Source: Halocaridina rubra (lineage: Eukaryota; Arthropoda; Malacostraca; Decapoda; Atyidae). Taken from it: DNA of 64,000 nucleotides. Below the pieces are notes generated by a model. That model was not told where the DNA came from. It did no database searches and saw only the letters and a list, made by a program, of their open reading frames with translations. Numbering within the stretch: position 1 is the stretch's first letter; each line of letters opens with the position of its first letter. Location of the stretch: NCBI GenBank assembly GCA_037179515.1, contig JAXCGZ010011665.1:7501-71500 (forward strand), written 5' to 3'. This document shows positions 17,621-55,540 of this stretch, piece by piece. The translations under genes were made by a program, and so were the position numbers.

Positions 17621-17971
17621 CTATCAAGGTTTTTCCATTTAACTAGCAAAATAACTACTTGTTAATATCAACACTCCAGTGCGTGCTTTACCAAGCTTTT
17701 TCAGTTTAATTTACCTATACGAACAATTAACAATTAACAGTTAACTCTTAATTAACAACTAACAAAAGTTACATTAGGTTAGTTTAGGTTAGATTCTTTT
17801 AATGTTCTTTTTATATTTCTAAATAAATTCATTTTAATTTTCTTAATTAATATTTTGGCCAAATACAATGGTAGATCACAGACTGTCGGTAGAACACATA
17901 TTGGAAGAGCACACAGACAGCTTCCTTTCAACACCCTTTCTCTTCCTGACATCCTCATTTCTTACTCTATC

Positions 17972-17975
<4 letters not shown>
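17621..17975. other. Intergenic, no gene seen
   Basis: AT-rich sequence with one short GGTTAG-like cluster near 17770. I see no splice-bounded open frame. Confidence 0.6.

Positions 17976-18048
<73 letters not shown>
17976..18048. repeat. (AAT)n microsatellite
   Basis: Roughly 24 perfect AAT units. Confidence 0.97.
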
Positions 18049-18049
<1 letters not shown>

Positions 18050-18137
18050 GATGGAATGTAACAAAGCAACTTCACGATTATATGGCAGAGGGTACCTTAC
18101 AGACTCAATTAATAGAAATATAAATGGGTAGAAATAA

Positions 18138-18265
<128 letters not shown>

Positions 18266-18639
18266 TATAAACTAATCCAGAGTATAATGATTTTACTTGC
18301 GTTTCTGAATGTAGCATGATTGTTTATTTGATATAATGACAAATGTTTCAATTAAATCTTTATTATGGTAAATGTCATATCTTTGAACTACTTATTTTTT
18401 CTCACAAAAACACTCTGGGAGTGGATAACGCATCTTGAATACACCGCAAATAACAGTTATCAAAAGCTACAACACTGACAGATCAAATAACAGGGCACCA
18501 TGAATGCCAAGTCACGTGTTTATTTCCTGTCTCTCACACACCCCAGATGCCAAAAACATAGATATACACTAAAACCCTTTTCTAGCGTTTTAAGGAATAA
18601 AAACATATTCCCGTTTAGTCCTTCAATATATATTATATT

Positions 18640-19083
18640 TACTTACGGAATCTTAAGGCTTTAAAAAGTAATAAAGCAAAAATAAATCCTAGATTCTTCC
18701 CAAACACTCTCCTCTTAACAGGATCTCCACAGGTACTTAATCAGTGAAAAATCGAAATGAACTCTGTTTCGATACTTCTTAAAACAATATCATCTCTCCT
18801 GTTTTTATCAAAATAAAATAAAATAATTGGTAGAAATTTATATACAGTCAAAGAACTGATAATAAAAAATGTGCAGTTCGTTTTTATGCCTAATTTTATT
18901 GATCTATACCTGGTTTTAGTTAAAGTTTCGAAGTGTTTTGAACGGCTTCAAATGGTTTCATTAACTGAATGTAAACAAATCGCCGTCGTCAGCCAGACAA
19001 ATATGGCTTTAGTGCCGTAGAATGTGAGTTGTCAGGAAGTCTGGAGACCTATTTACGAATGGCAATACATAATTGAAGAAAGA
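18640..19083. promoter_or_regulatory. Possible divergent promoter and 5'-UTR exons (cystatin / SKIC3)
   Basis: Both flanking genes appear to have an acceptor directly before their start codons, so each should have an upstream untranslated exon. This segment offers a minus-strand donor (TTCC/GTAAGT near 18650) and a plus-strand donor (GAAAGAG/GTATAT at 19083) facing away from each other, with a less AT-rich core around 18960-19040. No TATA box is evident. Assignment is inference. Confidence 0.25.
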
Positions 19084-20074
19084 GGTATATATTTCCTTCT
19101 GCTCACTAAGTCTTAGCAAATTTACTTCTTAATGTAATGATAACTATATAAATAAATGATAATGTACCATAGACGAAGGTATGTAATTCTGCTCCAAGTG
19201 TTTGTAGGTTACTTGCAAATCATATGTAAAAATGATGGTAATATGTCAGGGCGGGCGGGTATTTTTATCGTCTTAGTAAAAAAATCATGAAATTAATTAC
19301 AATGTTAGGTTAGGTCGGGACAGCTTTTGAGAGGAAAGTATTTGGTAGGAAAATATTTTTATTTTAGCTATTTATAGTCAAGATTAATTTTTTGCAACTT
19401 TTTAAATCACTTTTTTGTGTGTTAGATCCGAAATTGGTGGGTTGGTACTTACATGGCTTAATTTAACTTAACTGACTTGGCTAACCCAACTAACCTAACT
19501 CAAATTTTAGGTCATTAATACCCTAAAAGGCCGAATTTGAGTGTCTATACATCAGCGCTGTACATTTCAGTAAGTGGTGACAGTACTAATTTCTTGGGTC
19601 GGCTATGGAAAGGGTGTATAAAACGAATCTTATATCTACTACTTGTGATCCTCCTCAATAAGTATTTGGAAATTTCTAATTTTATGCTCTCTCTTTTATA
19701 TTTTTTTGTAACCCAAACACCTTGGTAAATTATTAGAAGATGGGATTATTCTCTTATTCCACAAAGAAAAGTGTCGAAAAAAAGCATTTTTGATGCGTCC
19801 AAACCTAACCTCCCCTAGGGGAATGCGTCCTCCTTAGCCGGGGGCTTTGCCCCTGGACCCCCTCAGTAATCCCCTTAACTAAAATAATACCAGCAGCAGC
19901 TTGTCGTATTGCAGATTGGCAACCACGATTTTATTTTTTCTTAAACCTACCTTATTTAAGTCTATAAAATCTATTCTCGCAGTGTTTGACTAATTTAGCT
20001 TTAGTACAGTAAAGCAGGCATGTGAATAGTGTCAAGTATGTATATTTTGCGGTATTATGTATAGAATTAGTTCC

Positions 20075-20225
20075 TATTCAAATAGTGGTGGAGACAAATA
20101 GCTTAGAGCTTGAAAATTTAAGCTGGATACCCTTCCTAATGTCCTGTGGCGTGATCAAACTTGCAACTTGCATTCGAGCATCCATATTATCCAAAGTTTC
20201 ATATGGCCTTTGGTCTGACCTGTAC
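20075..20225 (-). repeat. Degenerate SINE family A copy
   Basis: Contains AAGCTGGATACCCTTCCTAA and the GTGGAGACAAATAGCTTAGAGC body, diverged from the consensus order of family A. Confidence 0.55.
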
Positions 20226-20544
20226 CTCGTTTTATTTACGTAGTTTGCTTACTTTATGACCTTTCTTTTTCTTTTCTTTATTTCACATTTATGTAGGTTA
20301 ATATTTCAGTTATAAATATGAAATTTTATTTTATTAATCCTGTTTTGCTTTCTTTAGATTATGGATATATACCTCCCAAACTCCAATCTAAACTTTCATT
20401 TAAATTGCAATTAATTTTCATATCTCATCATAGAGATTAAAGGGTAAGATTGCCCGATAAAACCATTTTCCTAATATTTGGTGGGGAGAAGGTGAAAGAC
20501 TGATTTATCCAACTGAAACAAATTATCAAAATCACTGTAGAGGT

Positions 20545-20765
20545 TACCTGGGTTCCATTAGTAGTGCAGTGTGAAAGTGCTCAACTTGGGAAGTAATTGG
20601 CCTGCATTTGATCCCACTACGGGGCATTAGGAAGGTCGTCAAGCTATAATATCATAATTGCAACCTGTTTATCCACCCCTGTTCGAATGGGGATCAATAG
20701 TGACTCATAATATGGTAAACAAACTAGAGAACTAACTATGACCTAAGAAAATCTATTACCCAACC
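20545..20765 (+). repeat. SINE family A copy
   Basis: tRNA-like head (AGTGCTCAACTTGGGAAGT, GCATTTGATCCCACTACGG) followed by GGGGCATTAGGAAGG and the family body. Confidence 0.75.
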
Positions 20766-21504
20766 CATGTACTTAGTTTAAAACTACCAGTTTCATTTAT
20801 GAAATCTTGACACATCTTGAGTCTTTAGCAGTATCATTTCATACTCTCCACTGTACTTTTACCAACTTTCTTGTATTATTAGATGTGCAGCAGTGCCAGT
20901 TATTTCCCATATCAAACCCCAAGCTCATGAAAATAATGTCTATTGAAGACCCTACACAGTGGTGCACTGACTGATACTGCTGAATTAATAGAAGTTACCA
21001 CATGGTGAATACAACTACCCTCTTCTTATTCTTACATGATTCTTGCAAAGTGAAGCTGTATGAGCTATCTTGGCAAATGAACATGGGACATCATAGATGA
21101 AATATGTGATCTTTTCAATACAGCCTGTATTTGTACAAACATACTCATTCTTGTGTGTTTGTGTTTTTTATGTTTCACAATTAGTCCATCTTTGAATCAA
21201 GGTGGACACAAGACTGGCTGGAGCTGGGAATTTAAGGCTTTTTTCTGGTTTTCAATAAAGTAGGATCTTAGGATTCATGTTAAGTTTGTCACATCAGCTA
21301 TTTCATTGATGTCGTAGGAGAAGATTAGTGCTATTGTAGTATGAACATTATGCTTTATGTACGGTATAGATATTATTATTATTATTATTTTTATTATTAT
21401 TATTATTTTAAGTTGATAACGAAGGAAAAAACTTAAAGACTCCCCTAGAAGTAAGTTTAAAATAGTAAGTGTCATTAAAGAATAGTTGTCATTTATCAAT
21501 TGTA

Positions 21505-21815
21505 GGTTGGCTCATGGTACCAGCTGCCCACTACGATACTACAGCTGAAGGTTTTTTGAACTTAAATAAGTCTGTCCAGGACAGTTCAGTGTTAAGTCTT
21601 CCTTCAGTTACGGTTCTTTTTCTATGCCTACAGCTACACTGAATATTCTTGGATATTCATTACACATCTTTTACTATCCCTTCACATCTGACAAGTCATT
21701 AGACTCTCCATTTCTGTTTCTCTTTACTTTATGTATTCTTCGTGCCCAGGTCCGATGAGGGCTCTTTTATATTATTTTTTGGCCTGTCCTGGTGTCACAA
21801 TCATTAAAAAAAAAG
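21505..21815 (+). repeat. LINE 3'-UTR-like repeat family D
   Basis: Shares GATACTACAGCTGAAGG, TGAATATTCTTGGATATTC and TTCGTGCCCAGGTCCGATGA with copies at 47737-48045 (same strand) and 45650-45900 (opposite strand). The copy near 57700-57960, which follows a LINE C-terminus, ends in a similar block, so family D is probably the 3' UTR of a Jockey-like LINE. Confidence 0.65.
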
Positions 21816-21833
21816 CAAAAAAACAAAAAAACC

Positions 21834-22470
21834 TGGACAGAGAACATGAGTGTAATTGTTAGGGAGGGCAGTGGAGTGGTGAGTTTGCAAGGCATAGAGG
21901 TGGCAAAGGTGGATGAGTTTAAATTTTGGGGGTCATGTACAAAGGAATGGGGAATGTGGTAAAGGGGTGAAGAAGAGAATGCAGGCAGGATGGAGTGGGT
22001 GGAAATGAGTGATAGGAGTCATATGTAATAAAAGGGTACCTGCAAGAGTTATAATGTAAAGTTTTCAAGACGGTAGTAAGACCTGCTATGTTTTATGGTT
22101 TAGAAAGAGTGCGACTCGCATAAAGACAGGAGGCAGAGCTTGAGGTGGCAGAGATGAAGCTGCTACTATTTTCTCTTGGCATGATGAGGATGGACAGGAT
22201 AAAAAATGAGTATATTGGACGGACAGTTCCTGTAGGAAAATTTGGGGATATGGTAAGAGAGGTGAGATTATTGAAATAGTTTGGGCATGTTCTGAGGAGG
22301 GATGAGGAGTATGTTGGGAGAAGGCTGCTGACAACTGAGCTGCAAGGCAGAAGGGGGGAAAAGTAAACCAAAGAGGAGATATATGTATGTGGTGAGGGAG
22401 GACATGAGGGTGTGTTGTGACAGAGAAGGATGCATGGGATAGGGCGATATGAAGACAATTGATCCACTGT
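21834..22470 (+). mobile_element. RTE-like reverse-transcriptase fragment just upstream of SKIC3
   Basis: The plus strand reads VRPAMLYGLERVRLA, RQEAELEVAEMKLLLFSLGM, MRMDRIKNEYIGRTVPVGKF, GDMVREVRLLK and FGHVLRRDEEYVGRRLLTTE with stops, a standard RTE C-terminal RT region. It ends about 60 bp before the acceptor of the first SKIC3 coding exon, so it would lie in a 5'-UTR intron. Confidence 0.8.
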
Positions 22471-22534
22471 GGCGACCCCTGACGGGAGATGCCGAAAGAT
22501 ATGATGATTGTGGCAATTACTGGATTTCAGAAAG

Positions 22535-48260
<25,726 letters not shown>

Positions 48261-48294
48261 CCAAGTGTAGCAATGACAGACTTATGCATTGTTT

Positions 48295-48455
48295 TATGAG
48301 TCACAATTAATACCCATTCACATGGCGTGGACAAAGTCATGATGGAAATGGTAGATTAAGGCCGGATGCCCTTCCTAATGCCCCATGGTGGGACTGAACT
48401 CTCATTAACTTCTTCCCAACTTGTGCATTTTGCCACTGAGCCAATTCGGCCCCTA
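48295..48455 (-). repeat. SINE family A copy
   Basis: CATTCACATGGCGTGGACAA, TTAAGGCCGGATGCCCTTCC, CCCATGGTGGGACTGAACTC. Intergenic. Confidence 0.78.
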
Positions 48456-48864
48456 GCTGTTGACAGACTCATACTTTAACAGAGTTTTAGCCAACACTGG
48501 ACCAGGTAGTCACAGACAATACTTTTCTAAACAACAGTAAGAAAACCATACAATTCATTTTCTCATCTTGTAATAAAAAAAAATTGACATAATAGCTATA
48601 CAGAAAGATAACTGGAGAAACTGTAAAATTTAGCAGGAGGGTTTGAGGGACGAAATGGTTGAGTGTCTGTGTTTTTAGAGAACCATGACCCTGCTATTTA
48701 GAATGCAATTAAAAAGACTTTTAAAAAATATATATTAGTCAACAGCCTTTCTGCTGGTTAGGTTATAATTCAGTCTTCAGCATTTTAAAGGTTAATGAGC
48801 TAAGAGAACATTTTCAAGATAGAACAGTATTGATGAATACATTTCAGAGGCACCAAGGGGGGCC

Positions 48865-49015
48865 ATGGTGACTCAATGGTAGCGTGCGTGGGTCAGGAGG
48901 CAACTGATGTGGGCTTGAACCCATTCTGGGACTTTATGAAGGACATCCATTCTTAATCACCTTGTCTGTGTCTACCCCTATTTGTTAGGACTAATTAACA
49001 CAAAACTGCACTTTT
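48865..49015 (+). repeat. SINE family A copy
   Basis: Head CATGGTGACTCAATGGTAGC and GTGGGCTTGAACCCATTCTG (B-box-like), then GGACATCCATTCTTAATCAC. Intergenic. Confidence 0.78.
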
Positions 49016-49309
49016 CAGGGGCACTAATCATCTATGATATAATTGAAAATTATCTTTGGAGATATTTGATAAATATCTAGTATATATGATAGTTTTAAAG
49101 ACGATATAATCAGCAATTTCTTAAAATATTTACTTTATTTCCTAATTAGTATATATATATACAGTATATATATTATAAAAGATCACCAGTGGTTAATTTC
49201 TATAAATATATTAATAATAAACACCATCATAATACTTCATTCAAATTACAAGCTGAAGGTTTGTTAGAGGTGGAAAAAGCAGTGACAAGATTCCCAACAA
49301 TTGATGCAT

Positions 49310-49400
49310 TTCTATTCAAGCCTACCACTGGGAACTAGGAAGGGCGTCCAGCCTTAATTAATCTGCCACACTGTCTGTGTCCAGCCCCATAATGGAGTGA
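49310..49400 (+). repeat. SINE family A fragment
   Basis: ACTAGGAAGGGCGTCCAGCC through CTGTCTGTGTCCAGCCCC; head missing. Confidence 0.6.
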
Positions 49401-49889
49401 CATGTAAAGTGAAGTTTATTATTATTATTTTATACAGCATCAAAATAAGATGAAATATTATGTGCATTATAAGTACTGTATATCTTAAAAAGTTTCTTTC
49501 TTTTTCCAGTCTATTGAAACATTATGAAGTATTTTTGCATTTGATAAAAAAAACACTTTCAAAAGAAAATGCAAGAAATGAACCAATGACACAATTTGGC
49601 ATGATAGTCACAAGTTGGAACAAATTTCTCAAAACGTGTTCCAGAAATTGCAGAGCACAAGTCAACCTTGCATTTGAACTGGCTGCAAGGTTTTTAACTG
49701 AATACTCCGAGATAATGCTAAACCCTACATACGGCAGGTTACCATAGGGGCCAATATTAGCCCCACATGAAGAGAGGTTACACTATACAATAACCTGTGG
49801 CGAAAGATAACATCAATTATAGTGAGACTCAGACTGTAATTCATTTCTATATGCAGTTTAACGAATAAGCATAAAACGCATTGAAGGTA

Positions 49890-50240
49890 TACATTACCGG
49901 TGTAAGAAACTTATGTACTCATTCAAAGCATTAAATAGAAAATTAATAAATTACCCACCATTAGCTCAGTGATCTAAACAAACAGCCAATGCCACCAACA
50001 ACCACGAAACTGCGGGTGCATTTTTTTTTCCTCCACTGCAACAACAAAATTTTCCCCTTTTCTGAAAATTGTCTTCAAGAACTTAACACCAACCCACCAA
50101 CACAACATCTCCAGGTTCTTGTGCTCCGTGAGGCAAAACACAACGTAAACTCCCTGAAAGCTCTGTGGGAAAACCCGGAATTGGCAGTCCTCTTCCTTAA
50201 GAACTCAAGGCTGTTCAGCCAGGCAGCTTAGGAAACAACA
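49890..50240 (+). mobile_element. LINE C-terminal fragment (family E)
   Basis: The end reads NVNSLKALWENPELAVLFLK, NSRLFSQAA and a stop, parallel to MHSLWALWEILGSAVAFLRD, VGLFDQAA at 57213-57302. Upstream frames are decayed. Confidence 0.6.
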
Positions 50241-50935
50241 ACATAAACAACATCCCCATTACTGGTCCACTAGCATAAGGAATAAAATATGACTCAAATT
50301 TCAGGCTGCAAGTTGTTGACTTTGCACTTTCTTCAAATTACTAGGTTGCAGTGAGAAATTATGGAATTAATGAAATACAGGTGCAAAATTGGAACAAAAA
50401 TTAAGACTGTCTGAAAAAAATACCAAAGAAACGGGATTTGTCACTGGCCAAAAGGGGGAAATTTTTAACCTTTTTTATAACAGTTTTATCATTTTATATT
50501 TACCGTACTTTTGTCAATACGCTAAATATTCACCAAACACAAGTTTCAATGGGATTTATTGGGGATATGCTATTGCAGTTACAGTATGTGGTGTACACTG
50601 ACTGTTAAAGAGTGCTGTTCCACTTATTTAACATTCGCTGGTAAGGATAGACTTTTATCCCAGTCAGAATAGTCAACCCTAGTTCTGGAACATTTTTTAC
50701 GCTTAGAAACTATACTCGTATACCATAGCTTTTGGTACATGCGAAATAGATACGCAATCTGGATATTATTCCTAGCTAAGATGCTGTCATAACTTTAATG
50801 TCCCTTGAAGACTATTAAATATGATCATTTGCACAAAATCTTACTGGAGATAGCAATGCTATATTTGCTCTACCAAAATAGTTTACGGTCATACAGAAAA
50901 AGAATTCCTTTCTTATTCTATCAAGCCAATTGATT

Positions 50936-50941
50936 TTTATT
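50936..50941 (-). terminator. PRPF31 polyadenylation signal
   Basis: AATAAA on the minus strand, 76 bases past the PRPF31 stop codon, in AT-rich sequence. Confidence 0.6.
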
Positions 50942-51016
50942 AAACCAATTAGTTTTTATGAATAAATCTAAAATACAAATAGCTAGACAAAATTTTAAAA
51001 TCAATATAATAATTTC

Positions 51017-52817
51017 TTACTTGCTGACATTCTTGAAACCAAGGATATTTGAGAAATATTTTTGTCCTTGACCCTGGCTGCTGATCTCAGCTGCCTGGGG
51101 ATTTACTATTTCAAGGCCCTGAAGTGGAGTGAAAGCAACACTAGATGCTGTACCAGCAACTTGTCGACGTACTGTTGTTTGTCCACCAAGAGAACTCTGT
51201 CTCTGTACTTCCTTCTGTAATGTTTTTGACAAACGGACTCGCGTCTTTTCATCTACTGTCACTTTGCGTATTCGACCAGCGCCACCTTTGCCCAGCTGAC
51301 CTCTTGTGTAGCCCAGGTCATCTTGGTAGGCATCTTCTTCAATTTCACCAAAGTTCATTCTGCAAAAGAAAAAGAAAGTACAATTTATTTATGATCAGCT
51401 CTTTTTATTTATTTCAGAAAAAGGCTTTTATATATTGTCCTGCATATCAGTCAGCATATCCTATATTCTTAAAGTTTGAGTTTCACTAAAGTGACCTAAA
51501 ATCACAAAGATAAAGAGATAAAATGTAACTATTTTTAAGCAAAAATTTATATACTTTAGTAGAGTATTTATTCAAAATGCAGAAGTGTTATGAGTCCAAA
51601 AGAAAAGACTGTTATATTACCTATTCTGAGCTTTTCTCAAATCTGTTACAGCCATTCTTTCTTTCATTTTCCTCACATGACGACCTCCTCGCTTCTTGCC
51701 AGGTGCATCAATGGGTGGAGGTAAAGGCTTTACAGACTTTACAGGTGGCGGTTCTTGCATCTTGTCTAGCTTCTTTTCTACTTCTTCTCTTAAACGAAGT
51801 CCCTGCGCTCCATTTGGACTTCCGTGCATGCTGTCTATGCGAGCAGCTAGGGTCGTCTTTGCTGCTACAATTCGAGCAAATTTTGATCTCAGATCTACAG
51901 GTGCTTCTTGAACGATATCAGAATAATATATGTAGCCCGTATGAGGCAACATGGATGTCTGGGCCATACCAATCATGGTTTTTTTTTGCTTACCTATCAG
52001 TAACACATTACTAGCAGGTAACTTTGCCAGATTTGTGAGTCCACCAGCAGCACCCATTAGCTTTGCGGCAGTAGAAGCTCCGACAATACAAGAAATGTTT
52101 GGAGCAATAAAATTCATTCGACTTTCAACGTACTCTAGAATCCTCACTTTGAAGGCATTCAGATCTTGAGCCATTTTACAAGCTTCTTCAATAGCGTACA
52201 GCTCGTCTTTTGACAGCAGCGTTCCCTGCGTCGTTGATGCAGTCACACTAACGACCATAATAGTAGCCTGAGTTAATATCTGGGCCAAGGCTTCGCTGTT
52301 CTTGATCTTGTCGACATCGTTCCCAAGCTCTCTGACGGCATTTAGGTACTCCAAAGGATTTACGACCAACGACTCGAGTTCAGGAAATCTCTTTGCGTAT
52401 TTTTCTTTAACAAATTTATGGATGGTGTTAATTTCATCGTCAATATCAACATTAATATTATTTGCCTCGACTATTAACATGTATTCGGGATCTGCTTCTA
52501 CCGGACCCTGCAACTCTTCTGCTTTCCTCGGTGTTGACGCATACTTGTCGATTCTATCTTTAATAATCTTTCAACGTATTGGAATCCCACAATTTAGCGA
52601 CTTGTCGCACAGACTGCAAGCCAGGTTTTGTGGCCACTTTATCCACGGGAAATGGAACTTTAAATTCACTTTCACCATTCTTGGCACCTACTTCATTTAA
52701 GTTCCCAGCGTCTCCATTGGTTTGAATATCTAATCCTCTTGATTGTATTTCATTAACTAACAATTCCTCTTCTTCGCCATCTTCAAAATCGTTCAGTAAT
52801 TCGTCAGCAAGAGACAT
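51017..52817 (-). CDS. PRPF31: U4/U6 snRNP splicing factor PRPF31
   Basis: Two coding exons: 52817-51621 and 51359-51017, with a 261-bp GT-AG intron. Allowing one extra base near 52563-52569, the frame gives about 512 residues (human 499). Order: acidic N-terminus MSLADELLNDFEDGEEEE, coiled-coil tip (YMLIVEANNINVDIDDEINT), Nop domain with GASTAAKLMGAAGGLTNLAK and MLPHTGYIYYSDIVQ, basic KKRGGRHVRKMKERM, then the Prp31 C-terminal domain (NFGEIEEDAYQDDLGYTRGQ, GTASSVAFTPLQGLEIVNPQ). It binds SNU13-bound U4 snRNA and bridges U4/U6 to U5 in the tri-snRNP (family knowledge). As written, the frame stops after residue 85. Confidence 0.93.
52560..52570 (-). other. PRPF31: Apparent +1 frameshift in PRPF31 exon 1
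   Basis: The minus strand reads ...TTG AAA GAT TAT TAA, a stop directly after LKDY. The conserved protein resumes in the next frame as IKDRIDKYASTPRKAEELQG. Dropping one T would make the spacing equal to that remembered for insect and human PRPF31. No intron borders are present. Sequencing or assembly error is the simplest reading. Confidence 0.85.
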
Positions 52818-53154
52818 TCTGGCAACTTAGTGGACAGCAACTAAACGTTTACCATAAAATGTAAACAATGGTCTTCTTCTTTGTAATACGAGTAGAGCTG
52901 CCTTTTGTACGGTTCCCCAATTCCAACCTATGTGTGGCTGCCATTTCATTTCTAAGTTATTTTTTTAATGATTGTATATTTTATTGATAGTATTTTCCTT
53001 ATTTTATTCTCTTCTTGGTAAATTAGCAATTTACAGAAATATGTTCGTTGTTAATATGCTTAATTTTGTAAAATAATTATTGTTCAATATTGCTATATTC
53101 TCCTCTGAATACATATTCTATGGACGAAAACTAAAAGGATATCTAATATTATAA

Positions 53155-53290
53155 CCGCAGCAGCTTACTGGTAGAATGTTCAAAGCAGGAAACAACTAAT
53201 GCAGCTTCGATCCAGCCATATTCCCCCAGCTAAAACATGTGTTCACCCCCATTAAAATGGAGACTAATTGTAGAACATAACTGAGCTAAT
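53155..53290 (+). repeat. SINE family A copy
   Basis: GCAGCTTACTGGTAGAATGT (A-box-like) and ATGCAGCTTCGATCCAGCC, then the CCCCCAGCTAAAACATG body. Intergenic. Confidence 0.72.
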
Positions 53291-54210
53291 TATCATGTAT
53301 GTAGTATTTCCCTTACCAGTCCATAAGCTGTTCATCTGACTTCTTGATTATAATATTTCTCACACAGTTAATTTCCCATTCTCAGAGAGGCCCACGTGTC
53401 AACATATTTTCAGAACGAGTCCAAGTAACAGCTTAAGACACCACGACAACATATTTAGGATAAATTCAATGAGGAGCCAATTTTTATCAAAAATTTTAAT
53501 TAGTTTACAATAAGCACTTCAACGCCTTTAAATTCATGGGAAATCGTATTTATGTTATTTTGGTACAACACAGACAGTCAATAATACAAAAGAAAATACA
53601 TATATATAAAAAACGCCAATTACTACGCTGACATTGTAATGCCAAAAATAATAATAATAATAATAATAATCATAAAAAAATTAAAGAATAATAAAGAATA
53701 ATTATTAGAATAATAATAATTCAAAGGATTAAAAATACTACTGATAACAATAACAATAATGATCATAATAATAATGATAATAAAATGCATGTGTAATATC
53801 AACGTCACAGCAATTCTTCACTATAAAATGACAATTAACATAATACTGTACTATGATTTCTTACAGTATGCTGACACAATGTTTAAAACTATACAGTACT
53901 GTATACGAAAATAACCCTAACCAGTTACTCATTCTTTTGATGTTTCCGACTGAATATTTTACACCAAGTAAAATAATAAAAAGAAAAATCTTATTTAAGT
54001 AATCAGACACCTAAAAATGGGTCGGGTTAAATTAACTTAAAATAAAATTGAAGGATTTTCAAAAACATAGATTAGAAGAGGTTCCTAAAAATTGGTTAGA
54101 TTAAGATTGTTTAAGCTGACGAGTGACTAATAATTAATTTGAAGCCAACTAAATCTGGGCGTCTATGGGAAAAAATAAAAATAGTAACAATAACAGCGAC
54201 AGCTGTTGCA
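53291..54210. other. Intergenic, no gene seen
   Basis: AT-rich sequence with a short (AAT)n tract near 53650. I find no splice-bounded frame. Confidence 0.6.
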
Positions 54211-54214
54211 CCTC

Positions 54215-54770
54215 AATGAAGAAGGTCCTCAACCACTTACCCTGTGGATGACCCAATCTGAGTGGGGGGATTTTTTGCAATAATTTATTCCCAGGGAAAT
54301 TAAGAGGAGTAATTGTGGTATATTAACTTCTGGTGAATGTGTGCTTTGACTAGGCCATCCCCCCCTTACAAGGGGGATTGTGCCCATTGTATATACAGTA
54401 TATATGTAGTATGAGTCTAACAGTTCCTGAAAGTTGAGGATGGGCAGGATACGATGGAAGCTCTGTGTCCAGAAATTATTTTCAGTTGTGGGTACCAGGC
54501 CAACTTCAGCAGGATAAGGAGTAGGGTTGAAAAAATTAATGCAGTGTACAGAGGATGAAGCAATTTTCAGTGGATGTCAGACCTCACGGCAGAGGATTCT
54601 TTCCTGCTTACCTTGTGGATGACCCAAGCAAGTTGGCAGGGGGGAATTATGGCAAACCTTCATCCCCAAAGAGCTAACAGGAATGATCTGCGTGTGCTTG
54701 GATTTGTTGAAAGTGTGCTTTGACTCGGCCACCCCCCTATAAGAGAGATTGCGGCCATTGTTATACGTCT
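54215..54770 (-). repeat. Two reverse copies of repeat family B
   Basis: Each copy runs ACCTTGTGGATGACCCAA-like ... CTTTGACTxGGCCA ... CCCCCTTACAAGGGGGATTG-like: about 54230-54400 and 54595-54765. Confidence 0.75.
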
Positions 54771-55540
54771 TGAGCAGAAATGAGGCTTAGAATATGTAAG
54801 GGAGAAATATCAAGAAGAAATGTATAGCTTGCATCAAACTGTGAAAAATAAAAGGGTTTTTCAACCAAACCACTTAACAATACGCTTCGGAAAAGAGAGT
54901 GAATAGTAATTATGCAATTTATATTTTTTAAATATTTCTAAAATATTCTGCTTACTAAGCTGTAAAAAGGACACCAATAAGATACAGTATAAATATCAAG
55001 TTAACCATTAAATATCTAGGGGAAAAAATGAAGAATGGCATTGAAATTTAGCAAATAAACAAGATAACTAACATAGGAGAGTATTAATAATTCATATAAT
55101 TAAAAGTTACAGAAAAATATCACGAAAATGAATACAAGTGTAAGAAATATACTATAACATCAACTAATAAGAATACTGTATATCAATAAAATGAAATATA
55201 CTGCACAACTAATATGAAAAAATTTACACAAATACAGCAATTATTTACATAAAAAAGGGATACCATGAATAATTACAAGATTATAAAAAACTGAGGAGAT
55301 AGCATAAATATATCTGGGTAGACAGCTACTAAAAGACAGGAAACTTATTGACATTCAAAAGAGATGTCAATAAATATAAAAAAAAATGATAAATTTGGAA
55401 AAAATCAGTAAATTATTGACACAATATTCGGACAAAGTACAAAAAATACAGGTTATGTTATTCCTATGTAATTTGCTCCAAAGTATGATCTTCAGAGCTG
55501 AGTATAAATACTTTGTTATGTATACTAACAAGACCTGCAA

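Noticed and set aside
49460..49747. A 95-codon frame with many hydrophobic and charged residues
   Set aside because: No splice context or recognised motif beyond the frame itself and no neighbour to join; probably chance, possibly an old repeat.
51145..52700. Plus-strand frames of 71-145 codons
   Set aside because: Antisense shadows of PRPF31 exons.
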